Notes under the pieces: model-generated
Seen by the model: the letters and a program-made list of their open reading frames with translations, nothing else
Told to the model about the DNA's origin: nothing
Database searches by the model: none
Part shown: piece after piece, positions 42,792 through 50,970 of the stretch
Position numbering within the stretch: position 1 is the stretch's first letter
How the letters are laid out: each line of letters begins with the position of its first letter
IMG/VR virus record: IMGVR_UViG_3300017763_000005
Span: 1 to 64,000 of that record
Source: a virus
Reading direction: 5' to 3' (one strand)
DNA: 64,000 bases
Program-made: the position numbers and the translations under genes

Positions 42792-44138
42792 TTATCCTCT
42801 TACTTTAGCGGCTAGATCTTTATCAGCTTTGCCCCATGTTCCTTTTGATTTTGTTACGAATGAATTGACTCTTGCCAATCCCCATTGAACAGCTGTTGTT
42901 CCAGGTCTATGACCTGTTTTCCATGCTGCTACTCCTCTATTGAATACTTGTCTTAATATACCTAAAGGCATACCAGATTTATCAGCTTTTTTCTTAAGTG
43001 CTGCATCTGATTTACCTTCATGTACATTAAAGTCTTCAAATGTTAATTCACCAAACATTTGATGATATTTTTTTGTATGTGTAGATGGTTTTGTTTTTGC
43101 TGTTGCATCACCTGGAGCTGGTTTTGTAGATTTCTTTTTAAAATGAGCATCTCTTTTTTGCTTTGTAGATTTAGAAAGACCTGCATGATATTTGGCTGGT
43201 TGTGAACCTTTTTTGTGACCGATATCAGGATCTTCTCTATTCTCATCTTTCTTTTTCTTCTTTTCGCCAGGTGTTTCATTTTTAAGATAATTTGTATATG
43301 TTTTAGTACCTATTTCATTATATTCTAATAATTCTATAGCATCTAACCAGTATCTTTTCTTACCTAATATACCTTCTACTATTACATAATTAGTTCCACA
43401 AACTGAAATAGTACCTACTTCATTTGTTTCTTTAATTACAATTTCGTCTCCAACTTGGAATGAGTTACCTGCAACATATTCCTCTCTTGACTCAGATACA
43501 GTTGGTAATTCAACATGTTGTCTAAAAGTACTTTCTAATTTTAATCCCATACCTTTACGTACAGCATTAAAAAGATCTGTTGGATGAAACCTAGCTGGAA
43601 CTCCTTTCGCAAATCCAGCTAGATCATTTTGTTGAGCGGCCATACGCATTTTTGAAGCAGACATACCAGTTGCACCTTCGGCATCTGGATCTCTTTCTCC
43701 TGCGCTTACTACATTTATTGCACCTTCGAAATTATAAAAACCGTGTTTAGCTTTTTCACCATTATATTTGTTTAATAATATATCAAACTCTCTTACTCTA
43801 TCGCTACCAGCGACAAGTGTTATTTTGGTAAAGCCTTGATCGTAAAGTTTTACTGCAATATCCAGTACTGTACGAACACCTTTATCGGCCATTATATTTC
43901 GTGCATGTTTAGGAAACATTTTACGAAGGAATTTAATTTTATCTTTAAATTGAAGAGGATTCTTTTTAGCATCTACTGATTGTGATGCATAGATTCTATA
44001 TGAACCACCGCGTGATTGTTTTTTCAGTGCTTCAAATAATTTTTCATGACCAATCGTCGGAGGATTAAATCTCCCAAATACGAATGATACTTCTTTTGTG
44101 TTTTCAGTTAAATAATCACTGAATGATTTTATCGACAT
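42792..44138 (-). CDS. Nucleotidyltransferase with capsid-targeting-like leader and C-terminal DUF5824-like domain
   Basis: 448 residues. A leader MSIKSFSDYLTENTKE (cleavage site LTE) is followed by a cytidylyltransferase-fold domain (about 17-200): SFVFGRFNPPTIGHEKLFEA with the TIGH version of the HxGH motif, ITLVAGSDRVREFDI, and GATGMSASKMRMAA in the position of the ISSTxxR motif. Such enzymes move AMP or CMP onto a phosphate substrate (for example NMN). The middle is a short KOW-like region and a Lys-rich linker; the last 90 residues (GMPLGILRQVFNRGVAAWKT) are a DUF5824-like DNA- or protein-binding domain. Possibly injected with the DNA. Confidence 0.82.
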   Translation of the reverse strand: MSIKSFSDYLTENTKEVSFVFGRFNPPTIGHEKLFEALKKQSRGGSYRIYASQSVDAKKNPLQFKDKIKFLRKMFPKHARNIMADKGVRTVLDIAVKLYDQGFTKITLVAGSDRVREFDILLNKYNGEKAKHGFYNFEGAINVVSAGERDPDAEGATGMSASKMRMAAQQNDLAGFAKGVPARFHPTDLFNAVRKGMGLKLESTFRQHVELPTVSESREEYVAGNSFQVGDEIVIKETNEVGTISVCGTNYVIVEGILGKKRYWLDAIELLEYNEIGTKTYTNYLKNETPGEKKKKKDENREDPDIGHKKGSQPAKYHAGLSKSTKQKRDAHFKKKSTKPAPGDATAKTKPSTHTKKYHQMFGELTFEDFNVHEGKSDAALKKKADKSGMPLGILRQVFNRGVAAWKTGHRPGTTAVQWGLARVNSFVTKSKGTWGKADKDLAAKVRG

Positions 44139-44157
44139 TTATATCCTCGGTTCCCAT

Positions 44158-45399
44158 TTAGCCTGGATTGTCCCAGCCTTTAATAATATCTTTGCTAAAG
44201 TTGTTGGTAGAAAATTCCATTCTATCAACTAGTTTAACTGCTCCACCTTCCATACGATCTATAGCAACAAAACCTTCTGGGTTGGTCACTTTAAATCCGG
44301 ACGTTGTTTTAACAAACGTTCCAATTTTATTAAGTTTGTTTAGTTTATTTATAATAATTAATTTGCTGTCTACTAATAAATTTTGTAAATCAAACACATT
44401 TTGTAAGTTTTTTATATTTTTTTTATCAAAAAACTTTAATAATGCATCTCTTTGTTTTGCTTTATTATCTTTACCCTTTGTAGACGATAATTTATCGATT
44501 TGTTTTGCATATCTATCTTGAACAAACATTATTAAACCAGTAGCATGTTTTTTAGTATTAGTAATTCTTTGACCTTCTCTTACTTTTTTATTGTTATATA
44601 CATTAATAACAAGATTTAATTCTTTATTTGATTCTATTTCTTTTAATGTAGAAGCTGATATCTTTTTAAATATCTTACCAGCATCTGATAATTTCTTTGA
44701 TACTTCTAAGCTATCTTGTTTAGTGAGTGTTGCAGTACCACTTAGGTCTTTTAAAGTAGCATCTTGCATCCATACATTTTTATTTGGTTTTAATTTAGAA
44801 ACAATATCTTTACCAAACTCTGCTTTCATAGTTTCAAATGTTGCTCCACTATATGATGTATGCCATACTATACCTACTTTAGCTGCTGCAATCTCTTTTG
44901 CTAAGGGCGTACCTGTAGGTACAGCATAAAGAATAGTATTAGGATGGAAAGTAATATGTTGGACTCCATCAATCTTCTCCTTTTTTAGATCACTTGAGTC
45001 AAACATAAAGTCACCTTGTATTACATCTTTAATGCCAAGACTTTTTAGATTATCAAATGCAATCTTTAATTTTTTATTTAAATCACCTGATGTATCAGCA
45101 TCTATATCTGCATGATTCTTATATACTTTAGGATCAGCATTAAAGATACCTTTTTTTGCTACAAAGAATTGTCCATCTCGTGGATCTTCTCCAGCGAATA
45201 AGGCGGGGGCTCCGTCCCACTTGACAGTAACGTCCACAGGTGCTTTTGCGTTACCGCTCAACATATCCCTCAGTGATCTGAGCGCTAGGATTGCCTGGCG
45301 AGCCCCCTTAACTCCACCGTCAATGACAAGATCTTCAATATGTGTCATATGAGTATTCTTGCCTGCGGCCTCTGTTAAGTAATTTGTTAAACTTATCAT
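44158..45399 (-). CDS. Predicted nucleotidyltransferase/ligase-fold protein (DUF6267-like) with leader
   Basis: 413 residues. Leader MISLTNYLTEAAGKN has the capsid-targeting pattern and an LTE/A cleavage site. The body carries motifs of the covalent nucleotidyltransferase (DNA/RNA ligase, capping) superfamily: VTVKWDGAPALFAGED with Lys60-x-Asp-Gly (motif I), FFVAKKGIF, NPEGFVAIDR (residues 374-382, motif IV EGxV), and VKLVDR with Lys389 (motif V). It may thus be a ligase-like enzyme that forms a Lys-AMP, or an inactive relative. It sits between two other leader-bearing genes. Activity is untested. Confidence 0.7.
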   Translation of the reverse strand: MISLTNYLTEAAGKNTHMTHIEDLVIDGGVKGARQAILALRSLRDMLSGNAKAPVDVTVKWDGAPALFAGEDPRDGQFFVAKKGIFNADPKVYKNHADIDADTSGDLNKKLKIAFDNLKSLGIKDVIQGDFMFDSSDLKKEKIDGVQHITFHPNTILYAVPTGTPLAKEIAAAKVGIVWHTSYSGATFETMKAEFGKDIVSKLKPNKNVWMQDATLKDLSGTATLTKQDSLEVSKKLSDAGKIFKKISASTLKEIESNKELNLVINVYNNKKVREGQRITNTKKHATGLIMFVQDRYAKQIDKLSSTKGKDNKAKQRDALLKFFDKKNIKNLQNVFDLQNLLVDSKLIIINKLNKLNKIGTFVKTTSGFKVTNPEGFVAIDRMEGGAVKLVDRMEFSTNNFSKDIIKGWDNPG

Positions 45400-46778
45400 G
45401 TATAAACCTTTACGTACGAGCTGGAATCTTCTGCTTTTGATCCAGCATAATTTACAATTTTAGTTATCCATCTGTTTGCTCTTTTACCTGTATTAATATC
45501 CAAGTAATAACAAACATATAAACAACCAAGTTTAGATGAAATCCAATTAGTATCTTTTGCTAATAGTAGTTCTTGGAATTGTTCAAATGTTTCATTCTTA
45601 TAAAAGTTGTTATACATCTTCCAAAATATTGCAATTCCTTTTTTATCTTTCTTTGTAGCTATTTTCTTCGCTATATTATATATTCCAGCTTTATGATTTG
45701 GTAATTTCTTATTAAATACAACTTTTGTTGCATCTTGTAAAACTCCCCAACTTGCTCCACCACCTCTTGCAGTTTTTAATATAATTTCTGCTTTTACGTT
45801 ACCGCCAGGTGAGTTATCTTTTAAAGCCATTTTACCATCATCAAATACTAATGTTGCACCTTTGTTAGACCAGAAGTCTCCTCGTACAGCTCCTTGTAAT
45901 AAGATCTGCATTAACTTATGATCGTCAGTATCAGGTGGTAGTTTAACATTGTATTCAGTTAGTTTAGCTTTTTTCTTAACAAGTTTAAGAGATATACCAA
46001 CTAAAGTTCGATTTGCAAAGTGTTCTAATATAGATTCATTTAATGATTTAACGCTGTCTGATTTAAGATTTTTTATGTTAAAGCTTTTATCAACAGCCCA
46101 TATATCGCCAGGATTCCATTTGTCATCTTTTAACGCTTTCATATCTGTATTTTTATATGCTACATTTTTAAGTGCATATATGCTATTCATGACTTTGTCA
46201 TTTCTGTGAAAGGTGTGACCTTTATGGATATATTTGTTTTTAATTAATTCATATGCAGAGAGATGAGATGATGTAAACCAATCTCCTTCTACGCCTAATA
46301 CTTCATCTAATGATGCATCAACAAATACTTTTTTGTATGCTGCTTTAAGTATATCATGCGTAAAGAAATCTTCATCATGCATTCCATGATCTAACATCGC
46401 TTGGCACATAACACATTGATGTGATTCTGTAATCTTTGTGTTAAGTGAACCTCCACCAGATCCTCCGCCACCACCAAATACTGATGACTTAGATAAATCT
46501 GATGTGGTATAACTGTTTCCATCTATTCCCATAAATGGTATAGCAGCTTTCTTATCTGAATTACTCTTTTTAAAGTCTTTTAAAAGTTTAAGTAGCTCAG
46601 GATTTTTTTCTATTACTACTGATCCGCCTTTAGCTAATTCAATTGGTTTATTTTGTCCAATCAGTCTTATAAGAATATCAACTCTCGCTTCTCCAGTAAT
46701 ACTGTTAGGTTTATCTAACTGAGCTGGAGTCATTTTTACTGCTTCTTTAAGTGTTTTAAAGTCTTTAAAATTTTTCAT
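45396..46778 (-). CDS. Large late protein of unknown function with leader-like start
   Basis: 460 residues. MKNFKDFKTLKEAVKMTPAQ resembles a capsid-targeting leader with a possible LKE/A cleavage site. A Gly-rich hinge (VFGGGGGSGGGSLNTKITES) separates an N-terminal domain from a domain with CVMCQAMLDHGMHDEDFF, a Cys/His cluster that may bind metal, and a long C-terminal part with GVLQDATKVVFNKKLPNHKA. No family recognised. It is preceded by the adjoining early and late promoters. Confidence 0.75.
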   Translation of the reverse strand: MKNFKDFKTLKEAVKMTPAQLDKPNSITGEARVDILIRLIGQNKPIELAKGGSVVIEKNPELLKLLKDFKKSNSDKKAAIPFMGIDGNSYTTSDLSKSSVFGGGGGSGGGSLNTKITESHQCVMCQAMLDHGMHDEDFFTHDILKAAYKKVFVDASLDEVLGVEGDWFTSSHLSAYELIKNKYIHKGHTFHRNDKVMNSIYALKNVAYKNTDMKALKDDKWNPGDIWAVDKSFNIKNLKSDSVKSLNESILEHFANRTLVGISLKLVKKKAKLTEYNVKLPPDTDDHKLMQILLQGAVRGDFWSNKGATLVFDDGKMALKDNSPGGNVKAEIILKTARGGGASWGVLQDATKVVFNKKLPNHKAGIYNIAKKIATKKDKKGIAIFWKMYNNFYKNETFEQFQELLLAKDTNWISSKLGCLYVCYYLDINTGKRANRWITKIVNYAGSKAEDSSSYVKVYT

Positions 46779-46784
46779 AGAGTT

Positions 46785-46813
46785 ATTATACCTTACTTTT
46801 TAGTAAATGTAAA
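46785..46813 (-). promoter_or_regulatory. Early promoter of the leader-protein block
   Basis: TTTACA at 46813-46808, TATAAT at 46790-46785, 17-base spacer. Confidence 0.8.
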
Positions 46814-46817
46814 TATC

Positions 46818-46825
46818 TATTTATA
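46818..46825 (-). promoter_or_regulatory. Late promoter (TATAAATA) adjoining the early promoter
   Basis: TATAAATA on the minus strand 4 bases upstream of the early -35. Bases 46794-46826 are identical to 26626-26658, where the same early/late pair occurs. Confidence 0.7.
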
Positions 46826-46830
46826 ACTTT

Positions 46831-47010
46831 TTAAACTTTATCTTTTGTGTAGAAAAGATTGGGCGAAATTTCTCCGCCCCTGTCTACATTGATGATCTTT
46901 TTTTCATGAAGTTTTCGAATGGTTCTTTCAGCACCTTCACGTATGCCAATTTGAAATGCTTGATAACCAGCACCGAGTATGCAAATAAATGTAATTGCGT
47001 ATACTTCCAC
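46831..47010 (-). CDS. 59-residue protein with N-terminal membrane segment (GTG start)
   Basis: Starts at a GTG overlapping the stop of the gene upstream. Encodes MEVYAITFICILGAGYQAFQ, then IGIREGAERTIRKLHEKKII and a polar tail. A GGGCG/CGCCC hairpin near 46865-46885 lies inside its coding region and might also act as a weak terminator. Function unknown. Confidence 0.55.
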   Translation of the reverse strand: MEVYAITFICILGAGYQAFQIGIREGAERTIRKLHEKKIINVDRGGEISPNLFYTKDKV

Positions 47011-47174
47011 TATAGAAGCACTCTTTCTACATGTGTATCAAAACCTTTTTTTCGCATTTGCTCTTCAAATATAATTGCATCTTTAAGCTGATCAAAAATA
47101 TAATCAGCTTTGACTTCTTTGTCTTCAGTAGCAATTACTTTAAATGAAACATCATCTTTCGTATACATATACAT
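47010..47174 (-). CDS. 54-residue hypothetical protein
   Basis: Encodes MYMYTKDDVSFKVIATEDKE, VKADYIFDQLKDAIIFEEQM and RKKGFDTHVERVLL. GGAG lies 7 bases before the ATG at 47174, inside the gene upstream (23-base overlap). An alpha/beta mini-protein of unknown function. Confidence 0.6.
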   Translation of the reverse strand: MYMYTKDDVSFKVIATEDKEVKADYIFDQLKDAIIFEEQMRKKGFDTHVERVLL

Positions 47175-47448
47175 CCATTCTCTCCGCAAATTTTAGTGGT
47201 AATGATTGATCGTATCTTCTACGATATGAACCTTGAGCAACTGCATGTTTAACTCTTGGACCACGTCCTTGACATTTAACATAGAATTGTACGAGCTTTT
47301 GCGGCCCGTAATTCATACTTGCTTGTGATGCACGTCTTCTTAAGATTGCATTTTGTTTCTTGACTAGATCTCTTAAATTTTGCAACTCTAGCATAGAGCT
47401 TGCGCATTTAGGATCTGCAGTCATTACATAACTACTTGAATATCTCAT
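47152..47448 (-). CDS. Small basic hypothetical protein
   Basis: 98 residues, basic (LVKKQNAILRRRASQASMNY, CQGRGPRVKHAVAQGSYRRR), probably nucleic-acid binding. It starts at the stop of the 68-residue gene (overlap at 47448). No family recognised. Confidence 0.6.
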   Translation of the reverse strand: MRYSSSYVMTADPKCASSMLELQNLRDLVKKQNAILRRRASQASMNYGPQKLVQFYVKCQGRGPRVKHAVAQGSYRRRYDQSLPLKFAERMDVYVYER

Positions 47449-47654
47449 TAGTGTATTGGCCTCCCACCTAAAGTTTCTAAAAAGAATTGACCCTGAATAT
47501 CATGGCCAGTTCTTGCAAATACTGAATCACACAGTTTATTCCATGATTCATTAATAGTTTCTGGATTTTTGTCTTTAGCAAAACTTTGTTCTACTAAATC
47601 TAATTCGATATCTAGTGGGATATCAGTTGCGATGTGGGTTAGTGATAATATCAT
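47448..47654 (-). CDS. Small acidic hypothetical protein
   Basis: 68 residues, MILSLTHIATDIPLDIELDL onward, mostly helical with acidic residues (VEQSFAKDKNPETINESWNK). Overlaps both neighbours by 1-4 bases. Function unknown. Confidence 0.6.
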   Translation of the reverse strand: MILSLTHIATDIPLDIELDLVEQSFAKDKNPETINESWNKLCDSVFARTGHDIQGQFFLETLGGRPIH

Positions 47655-47866
47655 TGTGGTCCCTCCGGCAAAGCCTCGAATCTTTGGTTAACGAGTCTTT
47701 CAATAACTACGTTTCTATCAGTCATAGCAACTCTCATGTCGAATGACTCGCATAATCCTGGTCTAGCTACACCGCCATCCAGTTCTCTCAGAATACAACC
47801 TGTGTTCATTTCTGAGACCTCGTCGAATAATCTTTCGAGGGTTTGTTCATTTTGTAAATTTGACAT
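47651..47866 (-). CDS. Small acidic hypothetical early protein
   Basis: 71 residues, MSNLQNEQTLERLFDEVSEM, then NTGCILRELDGGVARPGLCE and a helical end. AAGGAG precedes the ATG. First gene after the early promoter at 47894-47922. Function unknown. Confidence 0.6.
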   Translation of the reverse strand: MSNLQNEQTLERLFDEVSEMNTGCILRELDGGVARPGLCESFDMRVAMTDRNVVIERLVNQRFEALPEGPQ

Positions 47867-47893
47867 TTTATCTCCTTATCAATTTATAGTTAT

Positions 47894-47922
47894 ATTATAC
47901 CATAGTTGGGAGCAGTTGTAAA
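47894..47922 (-). promoter_or_regulatory. Early promoter with shared upstream block
   Basis: TTTACA at 47922-47917, TATAAT at 47899-47894, 17-base spacer with TGG before the -10. Spacer, -35 and upstream bases repeat those at 14541-14569. Confidence 0.85.
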
Positions 47923-47972
47923 CGTTTTTTGTGAAAATAATTGAAAATAGTTGACAGAAAAGTGTTGTTCTC

Positions 47973-47996
47973 AAAAAGGGGAGTATGAAACTCCCC
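47973..47996 (-). terminator. Rho-independent terminator after the 48022 gene
   Basis: Minus strand: GGGGAGT/ACTCCCC 7-bp stem with a 5-base loop, then five T. It ends the gp41-containing unit. Confidence 0.9.
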
Positions 47997-48021
47997 CACG
48001 AATTGTCATAATTAAAGGTTA

Positions 48022-48204
48022 TTATACTTCTTTTGCAATAAAAGTGTAAACACCGTAAGCAAGGGCTACCCAAGCTAGAAGGTCAACTAAGCCACCTAAG
48101 AGTAGGTAGGATAATGATAGTCCGATGATCATACCACCGTCCCAAGATGTTCTTTCTGCCCATCTATCCATTAACCATGCTTTTGCGTTATTTAACATAT
48201 TCAT
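48022..48204 (-). CDS. Small membrane protein after gp41
   Basis: 60 residues: an amphipathic start (MNMLNNAKAWLMDRWAERTS) and a long hydrophobic region with one or two spans (GMIIGLSLSYLLLGGLVDLL, AWVALAYGVYTFIAKEV). GGAG precedes the ATG. It lies 11 bases after gp41 and before a terminator. Small proteins of this design recur next to replication genes in marine myophages; function unknown. Confidence 0.7.
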   Translation of the reverse strand: MNMLNNAKAWLMDRWAERTSWDGGMIIGLSLSYLLLGGLVDLLAWVALAYGVYTFIAKEV

Positions 48205-48215
48205 ATATTTCTCCT

Positions 48216-49607
48216 TTATACTTTAAAGTCCGCAAACGAGTCATTACTTTCCCGTTCACCAAACTTGTTTATCGGCTTATCTGGTATCATGTCAGACATA
48301 ATATCTGATTGAGCCGACTCCTCTACATCATATAGCTTCATGCGGGAACGATCTACACCAACCACAAATCTCTTGTATTTGGTCGGATCGTTATAACGAT
48401 TCTTCAATTGCTTTACCATTATCTGGCCAAGTTCCTCAAGTTCCTCTGTTGATATAAGAGCAAACATAAGATCTGCCGTTGCAGGTAAACCAAATGATTC
48501 AGATGTATCCTCTAGACCGACGTCAGTATTACTGTAGCCAGACCTTGTAGTCTGAGTAGCCGATACTATAGGTACATTGAATTCCACAGCCAGTCCGCGA
48601 AGTTCTTCCGCGATGGCTTTAATATAGGTATAACTATTTATACTTCCGCCCATGCCACGCATGCGACTTGAGGCACAAATATTTAAATAGTCAATATAGA
48701 TCATATCAGGACTAAAGTTCTTTTTGAGTCGCAACTCATTAAGTAAAGCCCTGAAATGACCAGTGTGAGCTGAGCCAGTAGGATATTCCTTAACAATAAG
48801 TTTACCCGTAGCAGCTTTCGCTATCTTTCCAATCTTATCATCGAATACATTTTTAGGTAATGACCCAAGTGATTCAATTGGCAAATTCATTAAGTTAGCA
48901 TCGATTCTTTCAGCGATACGTTCTTCTGCCATTTCCATTGTAATGTACAATACATTCTTACCTAAGTTAAGAGCACTTGCTGCACAATGACACATGAATA
49001 ATGACTTACCTACGCCAGTTCCGGCTAAGGCAATATTGAGAGTCTTATTAGGAAGACCTCCCTTAGTTATTTTATTGAAATAATCTAGATCAAATGGAAT
49101 TCGATCTTCTTTTCTATTGTAAAAATCAAATCTTTCTTCTGAGTTATCGATATAATCATGGCCAATTGCTTCATCAAATGAAACACCAAGAGCTTCTGAA
49201 AGTATTTCAGGTATAGCACCTTCACTTCGTTCTTTATCTTTACCATCAATGATTTGTATAGAATCCATGATAGCATTATAGACAGCTCTTTCCTTACACC
49301 ACTTTTCTGATTCATCAAGTAGATACTCAGTATCGATATCAGATTTATCAGCTATTTCGTTTACCAACCTTGATGCATTATTTAATACATCTTCAGGAGC
49401 ATTGATCTTTTTAAGCTCAAGCTCTAATATTTTCGATGTTGGTAATTTGTTGTGTTGACCTACAAAGTTTACAATGAGATCGAATACCGTTTTATGAGTA
49501 CCTTCGAAATATTCTTTCTTAAGATATGGTACTACACGTCTACAGAACTCTTCATTATTGAGAAGATGATTCAGTATGTGTGTCGGTAGTTGATTCGTCA
49601 TGTCCAA
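48216..49607 (-). CDS. 41: Replicative DNA helicase gp41 (DnaB-like)
   Basis: 463 residues (T4 gp41 is 475). A helical N-terminal domain, then a RecA-like ATPase with Walker A AGTGVGKS at 195-202, Walker B in SPDMIYIDYLNICAS, and TTRSGYSNTDVGLEDTSESF plus KNRYNDPTKYKRFVVGVDRS (arginine finger region). It unwinds the fork with the gp61 primase and is loaded by gp59. The start overlaps the 120-residue gene by 53 bases. Confidence 0.95.
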   Translation of the reverse strand: MDMTNQLPTHILNHLLNNEEFCRRVVPYLKKEYFEGTHKTVFDLIVNFVGQHNKLPTSKILELELKKINAPEDVLNNASRLVNEIADKSDIDTEYLLDESEKWCKERAVYNAIMDSIQIIDGKDKERSEGAIPEILSEALGVSFDEAIGHDYIDNSEERFDFYNRKEDRIPFDLDYFNKITKGGLPNKTLNIALAGTGVGKSLFMCHCAASALNLGKNVLYITMEMAEERIAERIDANLMNLPIESLGSLPKNVFDDKIGKIAKAATGKLIVKEYPTGSAHTGHFRALLNELRLKKNFSPDMIYIDYLNICASSRMRGMGGSINSYTYIKAIAEELRGLAVEFNVPIVSATQTTRSGYSNTDVGLEDTSESFGLPATADLMFALISTEELEELGQIMVKQLKNRYNDPTKYKRFVVGVDRSRMKLYDVEESAQSDIMSDMIPDKPINKFGERESNDSFADFKV

Positions 49608-49917
49608 TTCCTATTGTTGATTGATTAGTTTCGTTAGCATAATCTAACGAATCTGTTATTATATATTGTAGTACAGCTCCAAGATAGTTTTTAAATGTCT
49701 CATCTTTATCAAGTTCATCTACACTAAACTCGCCTGGATCTTGTACTGTATAGTTAAATGTAAGTGTAGCCATGTCCAGTGCTGGATCTTCTTTGATACC
49801 AACCTGTCCATAAACTACGATTACATCTTTCCATGTACCTGTTTTAAGAAGTACTCCACTTAAAGGGCTATTCTCATTTTCTACAATTGAGTAGTCTTTT
49901 TCAGATACATTATACAT
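49555..49917 (-). CDS. Conserved small protein between uvsX and gp41
   Basis: 120 residues, acidic: GVLLKTGTWKDVIVVYGQVG, IKEDPALDMATLTFNYTVQD, DPGEFSVDELDKDETFKNYL, ending in a Ser/Thr/His-rich tail. A gene of this size and composition sits at the same place in marine T4-like phages as I recall. It probably works with recombination or helicase proteins. Its ATG overlaps the uvsX stop (49917). Confidence 0.7.
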   Translation of the reverse strand: MYNVSEKDYSIVENENSPLSGVLLKTGTWKDVIVVYGQVGIKEDPALDMATLTFNYTVQDPGEFSVDELDKDETFKNYLGAVLQYIITDSLDYANETNQSTIGIGHDESTTDTHTESSSQ

Positions 49918-50969
49918 TAGTCTTCCGTTTCAATATCAAGATCAATATCAATCATTGGTCTATGTCCAATTGAATAATATGTTTTAACAAACTCTTTAAA
50001 GTCTGTATTTTTAAAGATTGGATCCCAGAATTTTTTAGTAAGAGTATCTTTTTCTCTTACTTTAGTATCGTTAATTTCTCCAGTTTTCATATCAACTGCA
50101 GCGTACCAACCAACGTTTGGTTTAGTTACATATCCACCAGCAAGAGCTACAGTTAAGAGTCCACTATACTGCTCAATACCACCTTCCCATGAAACACTAA
50201 TAGGTACTTTAGATTTTTCTTTTACAAACCTAGATTTCTCTACATTGATTACAAAGTGATACCCTTGAATCTCTGTTCCTTTTTTATCTTGTTGTCTTCC
50301 AATAATCCAAATGTTATCAGCTGAATAGTAAATACCAGTACCACCTGATACTACAGCTTTTGGAAATAAACCAATCTCTTGATAGGTATGGTTCACCGCA
50401 AGTAAAGGGATATTCTTCATAGTAAGATAAGGAGTAACCATTCTGAATAGTCCCTTTAATGCTTTAGCTCTTGTCATATCAGCAACTGATTTCTCATTCA
50501 AAGCATCTTCCAATTCTTTTTTGGACGCTAAATTACCAATTGAATCAATAACCACTATGACTTTATCGTTTCTTTCAATATTTTCTAACTGACCAACTAA
50601 ATCAAATTTAAGTTGCTCAACATCAGTAATTGGAGTATGTAATACTCTTGATGTATCGATACCAAAAGATTCGAAATAAGATTGTGGTGAACCAAATTCT
50701 GAATCGTAAAATAACATTACGGCATCTTCATGTTGTTTTAAATATGCTGCACCCATTAATAATGCAAATGAGGTTTTGAAATGTTTAGATGGACCAGCAA
50801 GAACTGTAAGTCCTGATGTTAATCCTCCATCAATATCTCCTGATAATGCAACGTTAACCATTGGCACATCAGTAGTAATTATGTCTTTCTCTGCAAAAAG
50901 AATAGACTTGGATAGTATAGATGTTTCTTTTATCTTACTATTTTTCTTTAATTTATCCATTATAGACAT
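49917..50969 (-). CDS. uvsX: RecA-like recombinase UvsX
   Basis: 350 residues (T4 UvsX is 391). A RecA core with Walker A in LAGPSKHFKTSFALLMGAAY, Walker B in DKVIVVIDSIGNLASKK, and loop regions LAVNHTYQEIGLFPKAVVSG and GTGIYYSADNIWIIG. It forms filaments on single-stranded DNA and drives recombination-dependent replication. Acidic C-terminus (DIDLDIETED). Follows the bS21 gene after 1 base. Confidence 0.95.
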   Translation of the reverse strand: MSIMDKLKKNSKIKETSILSKSILFAEKDIITTDVPMVNVALSGDIDGGLTSGLTVLAGPSKHFKTSFALLMGAAYLKQHEDAVMLFYDSEFGSPQSYFESFGIDTSRVLHTPITDVEQLKFDLVGQLENIERNDKVIVVIDSIGNLASKKELEDALNEKSVADMTRAKALKGLFRMVTPYLTMKNIPLLAVNHTYQEIGLFPKAVVSGGTGIYYSADNIWIIGRQQDKKGTEIQGYHFVINVEKSRFVKEKSKVPISVSWEGGIEQYSGLLTVALAGGYVTKPNVGWYAAVDMKTGEINDTKVREKDTLTKKFWDPIFKNTDFKEFVKTYYSIGHRPMIDIDLDIETED

Positions 50970-50970
50970 A

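Noticed and set aside
46858-46890. GGGCG/CGCCC hairpin as a terminator
   Set aside because: It lies inside the coding region of the 59-residue gene and is followed by only a weak T-run.
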